DNA from: Bartonella kosoyi
GTDB lineage: Bacteria; Pseudomonadota; Alphaproteobacteria; Rhizobiales; Rhizobiaceae
Assembly: GCF_003606325.2 (NCBI RefSeq)
Contig: NZ_CP031843.2
Location: forward strand, 1,612,001 to 1,676,000
DNA length: 64,000 nucleotides
Direction: 5' to 3'
The notes under the pieces were generated by a model. That model was given only the letters and a program-made list of their open reading frames with translations. It was not told the origin of the DNA and searched no databases. Made by a program: the position numbers and the translations under genes. Each line of letters starts with the position of its first letter. Position 1 is the first letter of the stretch. Positions 10,655-20,730 of this stretch are shown piece by piece.

Positions 10655-10770
10655 TTATGATCCAGAAGAATTTTCTCATGCTCATGCATTTTGATATTCA
10701 GAGAAATGAGGATCTATTAGTGGACAAAACCTTATCGTAGATGGAACACCATATAAACATACACTAACTT
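10655..10770 (+). pseudogene. Possible remnant of a short-chain dehydrogenase 3' end
   Basis: In the frame containing 10716 the translation gives GSISGQNLIVDGTPYKHTL and then a stop. The S-G-Q-x-L-x-V-D-G pattern is the usual C-terminus of short-chain dehydrogenases/ketoreductases. Stops interrupt the frame just upstream (after AHAF and after SEK), and no Rossmann-fold start remains, so at most a decayed fragment survives here. Short match, so confidence is low. Confidence 0.35.
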
Positions 10771-10783
10771 GGATATCATAAAA

Positions 10784-13102
10784 ATGTCTAGAGAACGAAA
10801 GAGTAATTTCAGTTCACCAATAGCTGAACTTGACAGTGCTGCACTTTTTTATCACCAACATCCCAAACCTGGAAAATTGGAAATACAAGCAACAAAACCT
10901 CTTGATAATCAACGTGATTTAGCTCTTGCTTATTCCCCAGGTGTTGCAGCACCATGTCTTGCAATTCATAAAGATCCCAATCTTGCTGCTCAATATACAT
11001 CTCGTTCTAATTTAGTCGCTGTTATATCAAATGGAACGGCTGTTCTTGGTTTAGGAAACATTGGCCCACTCGCTTCAAAGCCCGTTATGGAAGGCAAAGC
11101 CGTTTTATTCAAAAAATTTGCCAATATTGATGTTTTTGATATTGAAATTGATGCATCCGATATAGAGCAAATGGTACAAACGGTATCGAGCCTAGAACCT
11201 ACATTTGGTGGTATTAATCTTGAAGATATTAAGGCTCCTGAATGTTTTGAAATCGAAGAAAAGCTGCGCGCTAAAATGAATATTCCAGTTTTTCATGATG
11301 ACCAACATGGAACGGCCATTATTGTTTCAGCGGCTGTATTAAATGCCTTAAATCTTTCAGGAAAAAAAATTGAAAATGCCAAAATAGTTACCTCAGGTGC
11401 AGGTGCTGCCGCTCTTGCTTGCCTTAATCTTTTGGTCCGTCTTGGAGCAAAAGTTGAAAATATTTGGCTTAGTGACTTAGAGGGCGTTGTTTATGAAGGT
11501 CGCAAACCCCTTATGGATCGTTGGAAAGTCAATTATGCACAAAAAACTAACGCACGAACTTTATCTGATATTATTAATGATGCAGATATTTTTTTAGGAC
11601 TATCGGCGGGTGGTGTTTTAAAGCCTGAATATCTTAAAAAAATGGCTCAAAATCCACTCATTTTAGCACTGGCTAATCCAGTACCAGAAATTATGCCGGA
11701 AGAAGCACATTCTATACGACCCGATGCAATGATCTGCACAGGGCGCTCTGATTATCCCAATCAAGTTAATAATGTCCTTTGTTTTCCCTATATCTTTCGT
11801 GGTGCATTAGACGTAGGTGCGACTGCAATTAACGAAGAAATGAAAATGGCTGCTGTTCATGCGATTGCTGCCCTTGCTCGTGAAGAAACTTCAGATGTTG
11901 TAGCCCGTGCATACTCAAAAGAACCACCTAATTTTGGACCAGACTATCTAATCCCCTCTCCTTTTGATCCGCGTTTAATCCTACGTATTGCTCCTGCTGT
12001 TGCTAAAGCAGCAATGGCAACGGGTGTCGCCCTTCGTCCCATTGAAGATATGGAAGCCTACCATGATATCCTCAATCGATTTGTTTTTCTTTCTGGTTTA
12101 ACAATGAAACCTGTATTTGCTGCCGCAAAAACAGCAAAACGTAAACGCGTCATCTACGCCAATGGTGAAGATGAACGCGTCCTTCGTGCAGCGCAAGTTG
12201 TCATTGAAGAACAAACAGCAACACCTCTCCTTATTGGCCGTCCACATGTTGTAGAAGCAAGATTAAAACGCTTTGGTTTGAAAATTCGCCCTAATATAGA
12301 TTTTGAATTAACAAATCCTGAAGATGATCCACGTTTTCGTGATTATGTTAATTTATTTTTTCATTATACAGGAAGACGTGGCGTTACGCCTGAAATGGCA
12401 AAAACAATCGTGAGAACATCAACAACGGCTATTGCGGCCCTCGCCGTCATGCGTGAAGAAGCAGATGCGATGATTTGTGGCTTAGAAGGACGTTTTGAAC
12501 GTCAACTCGAATTGATTGAACAAATTATCGGACTTGACCCTCATGTTCACCGCTTTTCTGCTATGAGTTTGCTTATCTCTCAACAACGGACTCTTTTTCT
12601 CACGGATACTTACGTCAATGAAAATCCTTCTGCAGAAGAAATCGCTGAAATGACTGTATTGGCCGCTCAAGAAGTTGAAGCATTTGGAATAACACCCAAA
12701 GCAGCCTTATTATCACACTCAAACTTTGGTTCTAAAAACACAGAAAGTGCACGTAAAATGCGCCGTGCAACAGAAATTCTTGCCAAATTACACCCTCATT
12801 TAGAAGCAGATGGTGAAATGCATGGTGATGCTGCCCTTTCCAAAGTTTTTCGTGATCGTGTTTTTCCTGATTCTCGTCTCAAAAGTGAAGCGAATTTGCT
12901 TGTCTTTCCAACACTTGATTCAGCCAACATCACGCTCAACACTGTTAAAAGCCTCACAAATGCACTCCATGTTGGTCCTATTTTAATCGGGGCAGCACGT
13001 CCCGCCCATATACTAACGCCTTCAGTAACCTCACGCGGCGTTGTTAATATAACAGCTCTTGCCGTCCTTGCTGCAAATAGGAAAAATAGTCTCATAAAAT
13101 AA
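10784..13102 (+). CDS. maeB: NADP-dependent malic enzyme (MaeB type, with phosphotransacetylase-like C-terminal domain)
   Basis: Oxidatively decarboxylates malate to pyruvate, supplying NADPH and pyruvate from TCA intermediates. Domain order is malic enzyme N-terminal domain ([14 protein letters not shown]), NAD(P)-binding domain ([15 protein letters not shown]), then from about residue 430 a phosphotransacetylase/phosphotransbutyrylase-like domain typical of the long MaeB class. Catalytic-region motifs such as HDDQHGTA are intact. The ORF opens at a TTG (10769), but the ATG at 10784 gives 772 residues starting MSRERKSNF, in line with the family, so I use that. Monocistronic, with about 190 bp before the next gene. 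Confidence 0.93.
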   Translation: MSRERKSNFSSPIAELDSAALFYHQHPKPGKLEIQATKPLDNQRDLALAYSPGVAAPCLAIHKDPNLAAQYTSRSNLVAVISNGTAVLGLGNIGPLASKPVMEGKAVLFKKFANIDVFDIEIDASDIEQMVQTVSSLEPTFGGINLEDIKAPECFEIEEKLRAKMNIPVFHDDQHGTAIIVSAAVLNALNLSGKKIENAKIVTSGAGAAALACLNLLVRLGAKVENIWLSDLEGVVYEGRKPLMDRWKVNYAQKTNARTLSDIINDADIFLGLSAGGVLKPEYLKKMAQNPLILALANPVPEIMPEEAHSIRPDAMICTGRSDYPNQVNNVLCFPYIFRGALDVGATAINEEMKMAAVHAIAALAREETSDVVARAYSKEPPNFGPDYLIPSPFDPRLILRIAPAVAKAAMATGVALRPIEDMEAYHDILNRFVFLSGLTMKPVFAAAKTAKRKRVIYANGEDERVLRAAQVVIEEQTATPLLIGRPHVVEARLKRFGLKIRPNIDFELTNPEDDPRFRDYVNLFFHYTGRRGVTPEMAKTIVRTSTTAIAALAVMREEADAMICGLEGRFERQLELIEQIIGLDPHVHRFSAMSLLISQQRTLFLTDTYVNENPSAEEIAEMTVLAAQEVEAFGITPKAALLSHSNFGSKNTESARKMRRATEILAKLHPHLEADGEMHGDAALSKVFRDRVFPDSRLKSEANLLVFPTLDSANITLNTVKSLTNALHVGPILIGAARPAHILTPSVTSRGVVNITALAVLAANRKNSLIK

Positions 13103-13292
13103 ATGTACAATAAAACTTCAAAGTTTTTTAAATATTGAGATATAGTATTTCACGTACTGTAAAGTTATTTTTATCTATAAATAAAGACAGTTATATTCTG
13201 GATTAAAACTTTTTTTTAAAGAGAAAAAAGGCTAGAAGAATGATATTAAATGTATTTTGAATTTACTAACTCTATAATAAGGAATCCATACA

Positions 13293-13577
13293 TTGCCTTC
13301 CACGTTTGATAAAGTTGCTGATATTATTGCAGAAATTAGTGAAATTGATCGTAGTACAATCACACCTGAAAGTCATACAATTGATGATTTGGGAATCGAT
13401 AGTCTTGATTTTCTTGATATTGTTTTCGCTATTGATAAAGCCTTCGGAATAAAAGTGCCCCTAGAACAATGGACGCAAGAAGTCAATGAAGGTACAGTGG
13501 CTACGGAAGAATATTTTGTTCTTAAAAACCTCTGTGCAAAAATTGATGATCTCGTTGCCTTAAAACAGGCGGAGTGA
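13293..13577 (+). CDS. acpXL: Acyl carrier protein AcpXL for very-long-chain lipid A acyl groups
   Basis: A dedicated acyl carrier protein that carries the 26-28 carbon hydroxy-fatty acid added to lipid A in Rhizobiales. The 4'-phosphopantetheine serine sits in [11 protein letters not shown]. At 94 residues it is longer than housekeeping ACP, and the C-terminal extension agrees with AcpXL. The start is TTG at 13293, preceded by AAGGA at a suitable distance. It is the first gene of a five-gene run to 18085, with 10 bp to the next gene. In rhizobial clusters fabZXL usually comes directly after acpXL; here it does not. Confidence 0.93.
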   Translation: MPSTFDKVADIIAEISEIDRSTITPESHTIDDLGIDSLDFLDIVFAIDKAFGIKVPLEQWTQEVNEGTVATEEYFVLKNLCAKIDDLVALKQAE

Positions 13578-13587
13578 TTTTTTTACT

Positions 13588-14763
13588 ATGCATGATCAAT
13601 CCGTATTTATCACTGGTATAGGTCTCATAAGCTCTCTTGGAGAAGGAACTGATCAACATTGGAATCTCTTAAATGATCCAATTTGTACACCAAACCTAGA
13701 TTGTACAACTTTTTCGCCCTACACAGTTCATAAATTGCCTGAAATTGATTGGAGTTTACAAATCCCTAAAAAAAGCGATCAACGGCAAATGGGAACATGG
13801 CAACGCCTTGGTACCTATGCGGCTGGTCTTGCTCTTGATGATGCCGGCATGAAAAATAATGAACAATTCACGTCAACAATGGACATGATCGTAGCAGCAA
13901 GTGGAGGAGAGCGTGATATTACTGTTGATACACAGATTCTTTCTAAAGCGCGCGCAGTCACCGATCACGCTTCTATATTAAATGTTGCGCTTTCAACTGA
14001 ACTTCGTCCAACATTATTTTTGGCACAACTTTCAAATCTTTTGGCGGGAAATATTTCAATCGTTCATAAAGTCACTGGATCATCTCGCACATTTATGGGA
14101 GAAGAAGGCAGTGGGCTTTCTGCTCTTCAAATTGCTGTAGCCCGTATTAAATCAGGACAAAGTACCCATGCTCTTGTAGGAAGTTCCTATAATGCACAAA
14201 GTTATGATATGTTGTTGGCCCATGAGCTTGGTGGTCTTTTAACCCATAATGGATGGAGCCCAGTGTGGGATCGTAAAATTCACTTTGGTGGTGGTATTAT
14301 CACCGGTTCTGGTGGTGTCTTTCTTGTTCTTGAAAGTAGAGAACATGCAAAAAAACGTAACGCACGTGCTTACGCTGAAATTAGCCAAATTATTACAGAC
14401 CAAACAGATAGAACCAAAATGCCGCTTAAGGAATCAATTGCAACAATGTTAAAAATGGTAGGCGCTAAAGATTCCTTAGCCATTTCAGCAGCCTCAGGGG
14501 CTCACGAAGCAACAAAAGCAGAAAAAAATGCTCTTGATGATGCTAATCTATCTTACCGGGGTATTACAACATTATTCGGTTATATGCGGGAAGCACAATT
14601 TCCTTTAGCACTTGCCCTTGCAGCACTTTCAATTGAAAAAAAACACTGTTTTCCGGCGTTAAGTCCTCATGAAGAATCTTTTTCTAAAGAAGTACATGAA
14701 ATATTTGTTACAACGATTGGTATCAAAAGATCTGAAGGTATTGTACGTCTTACGGCTGTTTGA
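13588..14763 (+). CDS. fabF2XL: FabF2XL, ketosynthase-like protein lacking the catalytic Cys and both His
   Basis: A 391-residue protein with the thiolase/KAS fold, in the position of rhizobial fabF2XL. Aligned by eye to the neighbouring FabF1XL, the nucleophile region TACASG becomes GEEGSG (Cys to Glu), NAHGTST becomes SAASGAH (His to Ala) and the second-His motif GHTLTAAG becomes GYMREAQ (His to Tyr). It therefore should not condense acyl chains by itself. By analogy with the chain-length factor of type II polyketide synthases, it could pair with FabF1XL and set product length; this is inference. The reading frame is intact and it is tightly packed in the operon (10 bp after acpXL, 15 bp before fabF1XL), so it looks selected rather than decayed. 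Confidence 0.85.
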   Translation: MHDQSVFITGIGLISSLGEGTDQHWNLLNDPICTPNLDCTTFSPYTVHKLPEIDWSLQIPKKSDQRQMGTWQRLGTYAAGLALDDAGMKNNEQFTSTMDMIVAASGGERDITVDTQILSKARAVTDHASILNVALSTELRPTLFLAQLSNLLAGNISIVHKVTGSSRTFMGEEGSGLSALQIAVARIKSGQSTHALVGSSYNAQSYDMLLAHELGGLLTHNGWSPVWDRKIHFGGGIITGSGGVFLVLESREHAKKRNARAYAEISQIITDQTDRTKMPLKESIATMLKMVGAKDSLAISAASGAHEATKAEKNALDDANLSYRGITTLFGYMREAQFPLALALAALSIEKKHCFPALSPHEESFSKEVHEIFVTTIGIKRSEGIVRLTAV

Positions 14764-14778
14764 AGGGGAATTTCTATC

Positions 14779-16053
14779 GTGAAATATCATGATCATTTTG
14801 GGCGTCCACTTGTAGCAATAACTGGGGCAGGCGTTGTCACATCACTGGGACAAGGGAAATATGAAAATTGGCAAAAATTAACAAGCGGTGTAAGCGGCAT
14901 CCACAAAATAACGCGTTTTCCCGTTGAGGGCTTAAATACATATATTGCCGGAACAATTGATTTTCTCGAAGAAAGTACGCTTGGTGCTTCAGCTCTTTCT
15001 GAAAAGCTTGCACATCTTTCTGCTGAAGAAGCTTTAGAACAAGCTGCTCTTGATAAAACAAATTTTAATGGACCACTCTTTCTCGCTGCTCCCCCTGTTG
15101 AACTTGAATGGCAAGCACGTTTTAGTCTTGATCAAGAAGAAGGATTCAATCATGAGCCTTCTTATGCCCATCTTCTTAAAGTCTGTAAGCATAAATCCCA
15201 CGAGGCACTTTTTGAAACCACACAATTTGGTGCAATTGCAGAAAAACTGCAAAAAACGTTTGGCACAAAAGGACTTCCCGTCACACTTTCCACAGCTTGT
15301 GCATCTGGTGCAACAGCAATTCAATTAGGCGTTGAATCTATTCGACGAAGAGAAACAAATCGCGCTCTTACCATTGCGACAGATGGATCAGTTTCAGCAG
15401 AATCTCTCATTCGCTTTTCATTATTATCTGCTCTTTCCACTCAAAATGAACCTGCAGAAAAAGCAGCAAAACCCTTCAGCCGTGATCGAGATGGATTTGT
15501 TATGGCAGAAGGTTCAGGCGCTCTTGTTCTTGAATCTCTTCAAAGCGCATTAGACCGTAATGCTACAATTTTAGGAATTTTAGCGGGCTGTGGCGAAACA
15601 GCTGATGATTTTCACCGTACACGTTCAAAACCTGATGCATCACCAGCCATTGGATCCGTTCGCAAAGCCTTAAATGATGCACAAATAACCATTCATGAAA
15701 TTGACTATATTAATGCCCATGGAACCTCAACACCTGAAAATGAGAAAATGGAATATCTTGCATTATCGACAGTCTTCGGTGATGTTCTAGAACATATTCC
15801 AGTTTCTTCTAATAAATCAATGATTGGGCATACCTTAACGGCTGCTGGTGCTATAGAAGCTGTTTTTTCGCTTTTGACCATTCAATCGGGAATACTTCCA
15901 CCTACCATAAATTACGATAATCCTGACCCTGCTATCCCTTTAGACGTTGTTCCTCATCATAGCCGTAAAGCGAATGTCAATGCGGTTTTATCAAACTCAT
16001 TTGGGTTTGGTGGTCAAAATACAAGTCTTGTTATCACTGCCTATAAAGGATAA
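14779..16053 (+). CDS. fabF1XL: FabF1XL, beta-ketoacyl-ACP synthase for very-long-chain fatty acids
   Basis: A 424-residue condensing enzyme predicted to elongate acyl-AcpXL towards C26-C28. The full catalytic set is visible: Cys in STACASGATA, the first His in NAHGTSTPENEK and the second in KSMIGHTLTAAGAIE, plus the glycine-rich C-terminal NSFGFGGQN. It begins at a GTG (14779) preceded by GAAGGGGAA. The adjacent FabF2XL lacks all three residues, which makes this the active partner of the pair. Confidence 0.92.
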   Translation: MKYHDHFGRPLVAITGAGVVTSLGQGKYENWQKLTSGVSGIHKITRFPVEGLNTYIAGTIDFLEESTLGASALSEKLAHLSAEEALEQAALDKTNFNGPLFLAAPPVELEWQARFSLDQEEGFNHEPSYAHLLKVCKHKSHEALFETTQFGAIAEKLQKTFGTKGLPVTLSTACASGATAIQLGVESIRRRETNRALTIATDGSVSAESLIRFSLLSALSTQNEPAEKAAKPFSRDRDGFVMAEGSGALVLESLQSALDRNATILGILAGCGETADDFHRTRSKPDASPAIGSVRKALNDAQITIHEIDYINAHGTSTPENEKMEYLALSTVFGDVLEHIPVSSNKSMIGHTLTAAGAIEAVFSLLTIQSGILPPTINYDNPDPAIPLDVVPHHSRKANVNAVLSNSFGFGGQNTSLVITAYKG

Positions 16054-16120
16054 TTTTTCCATACTGACCAAAATTAATCGTACTGAAGCAATAGCAATTA
16101 TCAATTGAAGGGGAATAATA

Positions 16121-17149
16121 ATGCGTGCGCTACAATTGCTAAATGAACGCCAGCTTGAAATTACTAATATTGCACCACCTCCTTCACCCCGACCAGATGA
16201 GGTAACAGTGCGTATAAAAGCTGTTGCACTCAATCATATTGATGTATGGGGCTGGCGTGGGATGGCTTTTGCGAAAAGAAAAATGCCCCTCATCATTGGT
16301 GCCGAAGCTTCCGGTGAAATTACGCAACTGGGAAGCCATGTTAAAAATTTACACCTTGGACAAATCGTCTCAATTTATGGTGCACAAACCTGCGGAGTAT
16401 GCCAAGCTTGTCATGAAGGACGGGATAATCTTTGCTCTGATGTAAAGGGAGTTTACGGTTTTCATCTTGATGGATTTGCTTGTGAGCTTGTTAATTTACC
16501 AGCACGTTTATTGATTCCAGCCCCTTCCCAATGTGATGAATTACAAGCCGCTGTTGCCCCCATTACTTTTGGTACCGTAGAACATATGCTTTTCGATAAC
16601 GCAAAACTACAAGCAGGAGAAACAGTTCTGATACAAGCAGGTGGTTCTGGTATTGGCTCTGCAGCCATTCAACTTGCAAAACACAGGGGCTGCACCGTTA
16701 TTACCACGGTAGGTTCAGATGAAAAAATTGCAAAAGCACACTCTCTTGGAGCAGATCATGTGATTAATTATCGTAAAGATCGTTTTGAAGGTGTGGTGCG
16801 TAAATTAACTCAAAAAAAAGGTGTTGACGTTGTTTTTGAGCACGTTGGTGTCGATACATGGAACGGTTCTCTGTTGTGTATGAAAAAAGGAGCACGCTTA
16901 GTGACTTGCGGTTCTACCTCTGGCGTTTCAGCACCCATAAATCTTATGCAATTATTCCAGCAACAACTTAAGATATTTGGTTCTTTTGGCTGCCGTATGG
17001 AAAATATGAAAAATGCCATGCAAAAAATGGCACAAAAAGCCGTACATCCTGTCATTGATACGATTGTTGGACTCGATGAAATGGATACAGCTTTAAAACG
17101 AATGGAGAGCCGTGATGTTTTTGGTAAAATTATTCTTAAAATCAATTAA
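16121..17149 (+). CDS. Zinc-type alcohol dehydrogenase/quinone oxidoreductase-like reductase of the VLCFA cluster (AdhXL)
   Basis: A 342-residue medium-chain dehydrogenase/reductase. The structural zinc-lobe cysteines are visible in CGVCQACHEGRDNLC, and the nucleotide-binding loop is AGGSGIGSAAIQLAK. The usual catalytic-zinc His in the GHE motif is replaced (GAEASG), which points to a zinc-independent reductase of the enoyl reductase/quinone oxidoreductase type. In rhizobial clusters the gene at this position is predicted to act as the enoyl-reductase step of very-long-chain synthesis. It is 67 bp after fabF1XL, with GAAGGGGAA before its ATG, and 3 bp before lpxXL. Confidence 0.85.
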   Translation: MRALQLLNERQLEITNIAPPPSPRPDEVTVRIKAVALNHIDVWGWRGMAFAKRKMPLIIGAEASGEITQLGSHVKNLHLGQIVSIYGAQTCGVCQACHEGRDNLCSDVKGVYGFHLDGFACELVNLPARLLIPAPSQCDELQAAVAPITFGTVEHMLFDNAKLQAGETVLIQAGGSGIGSAAIQLAKHRGCTVITTVGSDEKIAKAHSLGADHVINYRKDRFEGVVRKLTQKKGVDVVFEHVGVDTWNGSLLCMKKGARLVTCGSTSGVSAPINLMQLFQQQLKIFGSFGCRMENMKNAMQKMAQKAVHPVIDTIVGLDEMDTALKRMESRDVFGKIILKIN

Positions 17150-17152
17150 ATC

Positions 17153-18085
17153 ATGATGAAGCGTTCTCTTAAAAATCTCATCTATCGTATTAAAATTATA
17201 GCTAAAAAAATATCCTACTTGTTGTGGGCATATCTTCTCTTTAGTTCTTTATTTATTTTAAAATGCTTTCCAGCCAAAATGGGAATTTCTTTTTTTTCTT
17301 GGTTGGCAAAAAAAATTGGTCCCCTTATCCATCGTCATCAAATAACACTTGCAAACCTTAGGAGCGCATATCCAGAAAAAACAGAGCAAGAACGCTATGC
17401 GATTGCCATAGAAATGTGGGAAAATATAGGACGCTTGCTCGCCGAATATATTTATCTTGATAAAATTTTTGATTTTGATCCTTATGCGGACGAGCCAGGT
17501 TTTATTGAGGTTAAGGGAATTGAAATCTTTGAACGATTAAAAAATGAAAAAAAGCCACATATTTTTTTCACAGCGCATACTGGAAATTTTGAACTTCTGC
17601 CTATTTGCGCACAAAGTTTTGATCTAAATGTTACGGTCTTATTTAGACCACCCAATAACCCTTATGTTGCCAAACGAGTTCTTAAAGCACGACAAACTTC
17701 TATGGGACATCTTGTTCCCTCCAAAGCCGGTGCAGCATGGGCATTAGCAGGAAAATTAGCAGAAGGTGAAAATATTGGTATGTTGGTTGATCAAAAATTT
17801 CGCCGCGGTATCATGGGAACATTTTTTAACAGACCCCTTAAAACAAATCCCTTAATTATAAAGCTTGCGCGACAATATGACTGTGATATTTACCCAGCGC
17901 GTTGTATTCGTCTGCCTGAAGGACGTCATCGTTTAGAATTATATGAACATGTCGAACTTCCACGAGATGAAAAAAATGATATCGATATTGCTGCTTCCAC
18001 GCAAAAATTAAATGATATTGTTGAAACTTGGGTTCGTGAATATCCCGGACAATGGATGTGGTTACATAGACGTTGGGACATCTAA
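17153..18085 (+). CDS. lpxXL: Lipid A very-long-chain acyltransferase LpxXL
   Basis: A 310-residue member of the LpxL/HtrB family that transfers the very-long-chain acyl group from AcpXL to lipid A at the inner membrane. There is a hydrophobic N-terminal segment (LLWAYLLFSSLFIL). The HX4E catalytic motif is HTGNFE, followed by the VDQKFRRG block typical of the family. It starts 3 bp after the dehydrogenase, so translational coupling is likely. Last gene of the acpXL operon. Confidence 0.92.
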   Translation: MMKRSLKNLIYRIKIIAKKISYLLWAYLLFSSLFILKCFPAKMGISFFSWLAKKIGPLIHRHQITLANLRSAYPEKTEQERYAIAIEMWENIGRLLAEYIYLDKIFDFDPYADEPGFIEVKGIEIFERLKNEKKPHIFFTAHTGNFELLPICAQSFDLNVTVLFRPPNNPYVAKRVLKARQTSMGHLVPSKAGAAWALAGKLAEGENIGMLVDQKFRRGIMGTFFNRPLKTNPLIIKLARQYDCDIYPARCIRLPEGRHRLELYEHVELPRDEKNDIDIAASTQKLNDIVETWVREYPGQWMWLHRRWDI

Positions 18086-18117
18086 CATAAGCTCCATTGC
18101 TTAAAGAGGAAGTACAA

Positions 18118-18924
18118 ATGTTAGCCTCAAAAAATATCAAAGATCTCACCGCAATTATCACTGCCTTACGAAATCCTGATAATGGTTGTCTCTGGCATAA
18201 AAAACAAACCTCTGAATCCCTCATACCCTATCTGCTCGAAGAAGTTTACGAAGTCATCGACGCCATTGAACGAAAAAACCAAAAAGATCTCTGTGAAGAA
18301 CTTGGTGATCTCCTTTTACAGGTTATTTATCATGCGACCATTGCACAAGAAGAAGGCAGCTTTACTTTTGAAGATGTTGTTTATGCAATCACAGCAAAAA
18401 TGGTTCGCCGCCATCCTCATGTTTTTGGAAATACCGAGCAAAAAAAACGAGGTTTTATAAAAGAAGAGTGGGAATATATAAAAAAAGAAGAACAGACTAA
18501 ACAAAAAAAAATGCACAAAGAAAACAACAATTCAAGTATTCTTGCAAAAATAAAACCAATCCAGCCAGCAAATCAAGAGGCTATTGCTTTACAAGAAGCT
18601 GCGGCTAAAGTGGGCTTTGATTGGCAAGAAAGTGATAAAGTTTTTGCAAAAATAGAAGAAGAACTCGAAGAGCTCAAAGAAGCCATCAAAAACAAAAAAA
18701 ATTCAGAGATAGAAGCAGAGTTTGGAGATCTCTACTTTATTCTTCTTAATCTCGCGCGCCACTTAGCCATTAATTCACAAAAAGCACTCAAAAAAACAAA
18801 TATAAAATTCCGAAGTCGTTTTGCCTATATTGAAGAAAAGCTCTCCACTCAATCTAAAACACTCACTGACGCATCCTTAAGTGAAATGGAAGAACTTTGG
18901 AAGAAAGCTAAAAAAGAACAATAA
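18118..18924 (+). CDS. mazG: Nucleoside triphosphate pyrophosphohydrolase MazG
   Basis: Hydrolyses (d)NTPs to monophosphate and pyrophosphate. Two MazG-type repeats are visible, each with acidic metal-binding helices: EEVYEVIDAIE plus EELGDLL in the first, EEELEELKEAI plus EFGDLY in the second. I choose the ATG at 18118 because AGAGGAAG lies just upstream and the product then begins with the conserved segment leading to CLWHKKQT. The open frame extends to a TTG at 18097 without a ribosome site. It follows lpxXL by 32 bp and may share its transcript. Confidence 0.92.
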   Translation: MLASKNIKDLTAIITALRNPDNGCLWHKKQTSESLIPYLLEEVYEVIDAIERKNQKDLCEELGDLLLQVIYHATIAQEEGSFTFEDVVYAITAKMVRRHPHVFGNTEQKKRGFIKEEWEYIKKEEQTKQKKMHKENNNSSILAKIKPIQPANQEAIALQEAAAKVGFDWQESDKVFAKIEEELEELKEAIKNKKNSEIEAEFGDLYFILLNLARHLAINSQKALKKTNIKFRSRFAYIEEKLSTQSKTLTDASLSEMEELWKKAKKEQ

Positions 18925-19004
18925 AAAATATCAGATTTTTCGTACCTAAAAGAATAAATCTCCCAGAATCTACTTAATGATAATTTCTCTAAACTTGGAT
19001 AATT

Positions 19005-19379
19005 TTACGAAGCTTGATTTGTTTTATATTGATCTTGAGGAGCAGGACGAAGTTCTACCGACTCACCACACCCACATGCTGAGACTTGATTAGGATTTTT
19101 AAAAACAAAACCAGAACGAAGTGTCGTCACTTCATAATCCATCTGTGTTCCTAATAAAAATAATACCGCATCATGCGCAATAAAAACACGAGCACCATTC
19201 ACTTCAACAACATCCGCATCTATCCCCTCTTCTTTGACAAGAGTAATTGTATATTCCATCCCTGCACAACCGCCTTTTTTGATTCCAACAAGAATACCTC
19301 GTGCATCTTTAGCATCCATAATCGCTTTAACGCGATTTACAGCGGCTTGTGTTAAACTTATTACCGAAAAACGACTCAT
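19005..19379 (-). CDS. A-type iron-sulfur cluster carrier (SufA/ErpA/IscA family)
   Basis: A 124-residue HesB/IscA-like protein that carries and delivers Fe-S clusters. The three conserved cysteines are visible: one in KKGGCAGMEY and the C-terminal pair in ACGCGES. It stands alone here, convergent with mazG. In alphaproteobacteria the suf operon gene is called sufA, but I cannot decide between sufA and erpA from this sequence. Confidence 0.9.
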   Translation of the reverse strand: MSRFSVISLTQAAVNRVKAIMDAKDARGILVGIKKGGCAGMEYTITLVKEEGIDADVVEVNGARVFIAHDAVLFLLGTQMDYEVTTLRSGFVFKNPNQVSACGCGESVELRPAPQDQYKTNQAS

Positions 19380-19942
19380 CGTTTACTCTTTTCTTAGCTC
19401 AATAGACACTTTAAACGTTTTTTCTCTACCATATTTCCTATCTGGTATTTTAGAAGAAAAACAACAAGACATAAATTAAAACATCCTAACCTTTTTATTG
19501 GGATAAAAATGTATCCTGATAGAATAAGATTTTTGATTGTATAATCTAGAATTTACAATTTTTTCCTCATAAGAAGTAAAATACCTCTGCTATAAACACT
19601 CTAAACGAAAGAAAACGTTTCAATCATATAAAGAAAATAAACCTCCCGTACTTATGGGCTCTCCTCTCCTTCCCCAATACCCTTAAAGTTACAAATCTTC
19701 CCCCTTCACAATCTGAAAAAGGAGTTAAATGTATAAAGCTCTATTAACTATAGATCTCAAAATGTAACGATAACAAAAAAACTTTACAGATTCGTTGTTT
19801 ATATCGAATGAATAATAAGATATTAATGGACAAAATTTTTCACTTTCAAAAGTTGTCAGTGTAAGAGCATTTTAGATTTTGTTCTGTTTATTTTTTCTCT
19901 TGCCTTTAAAGAAACAGTCATTTAATCGTTTCACACGGGAAT
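19380..19942. other. Intergenic region upstream of tRNA-Pro
   Basis: About 560 bp with no credible ORF. It holds the promoter of the Fe-S carrier gene (minus strand) and that of tRNA-Pro. A TTGCCT with a TAATCG 17 bp downstream, ending shortly before the tRNA, is a weak promoter candidate. Nothing else was recognised. Confidence 0.4.
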
Positions 19943-20019
<77 letters not shown>

Positions 20020-20182
20020 TTTTCTAAATGCTTTAAAATAAGCTTATCTTAGAATTTTTTATTTCACTCGCACATCCATGATTTTTTTTCAGCATAGAAT
20101 AGTGCAATAAACTTTTATCATCAATTTGAGAGAGAGAGCGTTTTTATGAGAATCATCTTCGTTCTCAAGAAAGGAAATATAA

Positions 20183-20213
20183 AACGCGAGACCTTTGCCT
20201 CGCGTTATTTTAT
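20183..20213 (-). terminator. Hairpin terminator between tRNA-Pro and hsp20
   Basis: Eight-base stem AACGCGAG/CTCGCGTT with an eight-base loop, with T-rich sequence on both sides, so it can serve the leftward hsp20 transcript and possibly the rightward tRNA transcript. A 24-codon ATG ORF on the plus strand (from 20146) runs through it, but I see no independent support for that peptide. Confidence 0.7.
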
Positions 20214-20262
20214 TCTGTAAAAAATTTATGATTATTTGCTTCTCATATTTTCTAAATTTTCT

Positions 20263-20730
20263 TTATGCGACAATGCTGTTGTTATCATTTTTTGTAATGG
20301 ATGGAGACATCTGCACGCTTATCTTTTTTGGTTTTAATTCAGCTGGCATTTCCCTTTTAAGCTGAATATGAAGAAGCCCATCTCCAAGCTCTGCTCCGAT
20401 AACTTTCACATGATCAGCCAAATGAAAACGCCGTTCAAAAGCGCGCGAAGCAATACCTCGATAAAGAAATTCTCGTTCTTCATCATCCTTTTCAGGTTTT
20501 CTCTCTCCTTTAACGATCAGCTGATTACAATGGGTTTCAATATCAATTTCATCTTGAGAAAAACCAGCAACAGCCATAGAAATTCTATAAGAATCTTCAC
20601 TTAAACGTTCAATATTATAAGGGGGATAAGAAGAAACTTCCTCTGGTTGTGTTCTTGAATCAAACCAGTTGAAAAGATGATCAAAACCTACTGTGGAACG
20701 ATAAAATGGTGAAAAATCTACTTGGCGCAT
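20263..20730 (-). CDS. Small heat-shock protein, Hsp20/IbpA family
   Basis: A 155-residue alpha-crystallin-domain chaperone that holds unfolding proteins. It begins MRQVDFSPFYRSTVGFDHLF, as in the rhizobial IbpA/HspA group. The crystallin domain (about 40-130) includes the VKGERK strand, FERRFHLADHV and the G-L-L-H-I-Q-L motif. The C-terminal I-x-V-type motif is KISVQM. The upstream leader contains a ROSE-like thermometer (separate entry), so heat control is probably at translation. Confidence 0.93.
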   Translation of the reverse strand: MRQVDFSPFYRSTVGFDHLFNWFDSRTQPEEVSSYPPYNIERLSEDSYRISMAVAGFSQDEIDIETHCNQLIVKGERKPEKDDEEREFLYRGIASRAFERRFHLADHVKVIGAELGDGLLHIQLKREMPAELKPKKISVQMSPSITKNDNNSIVA

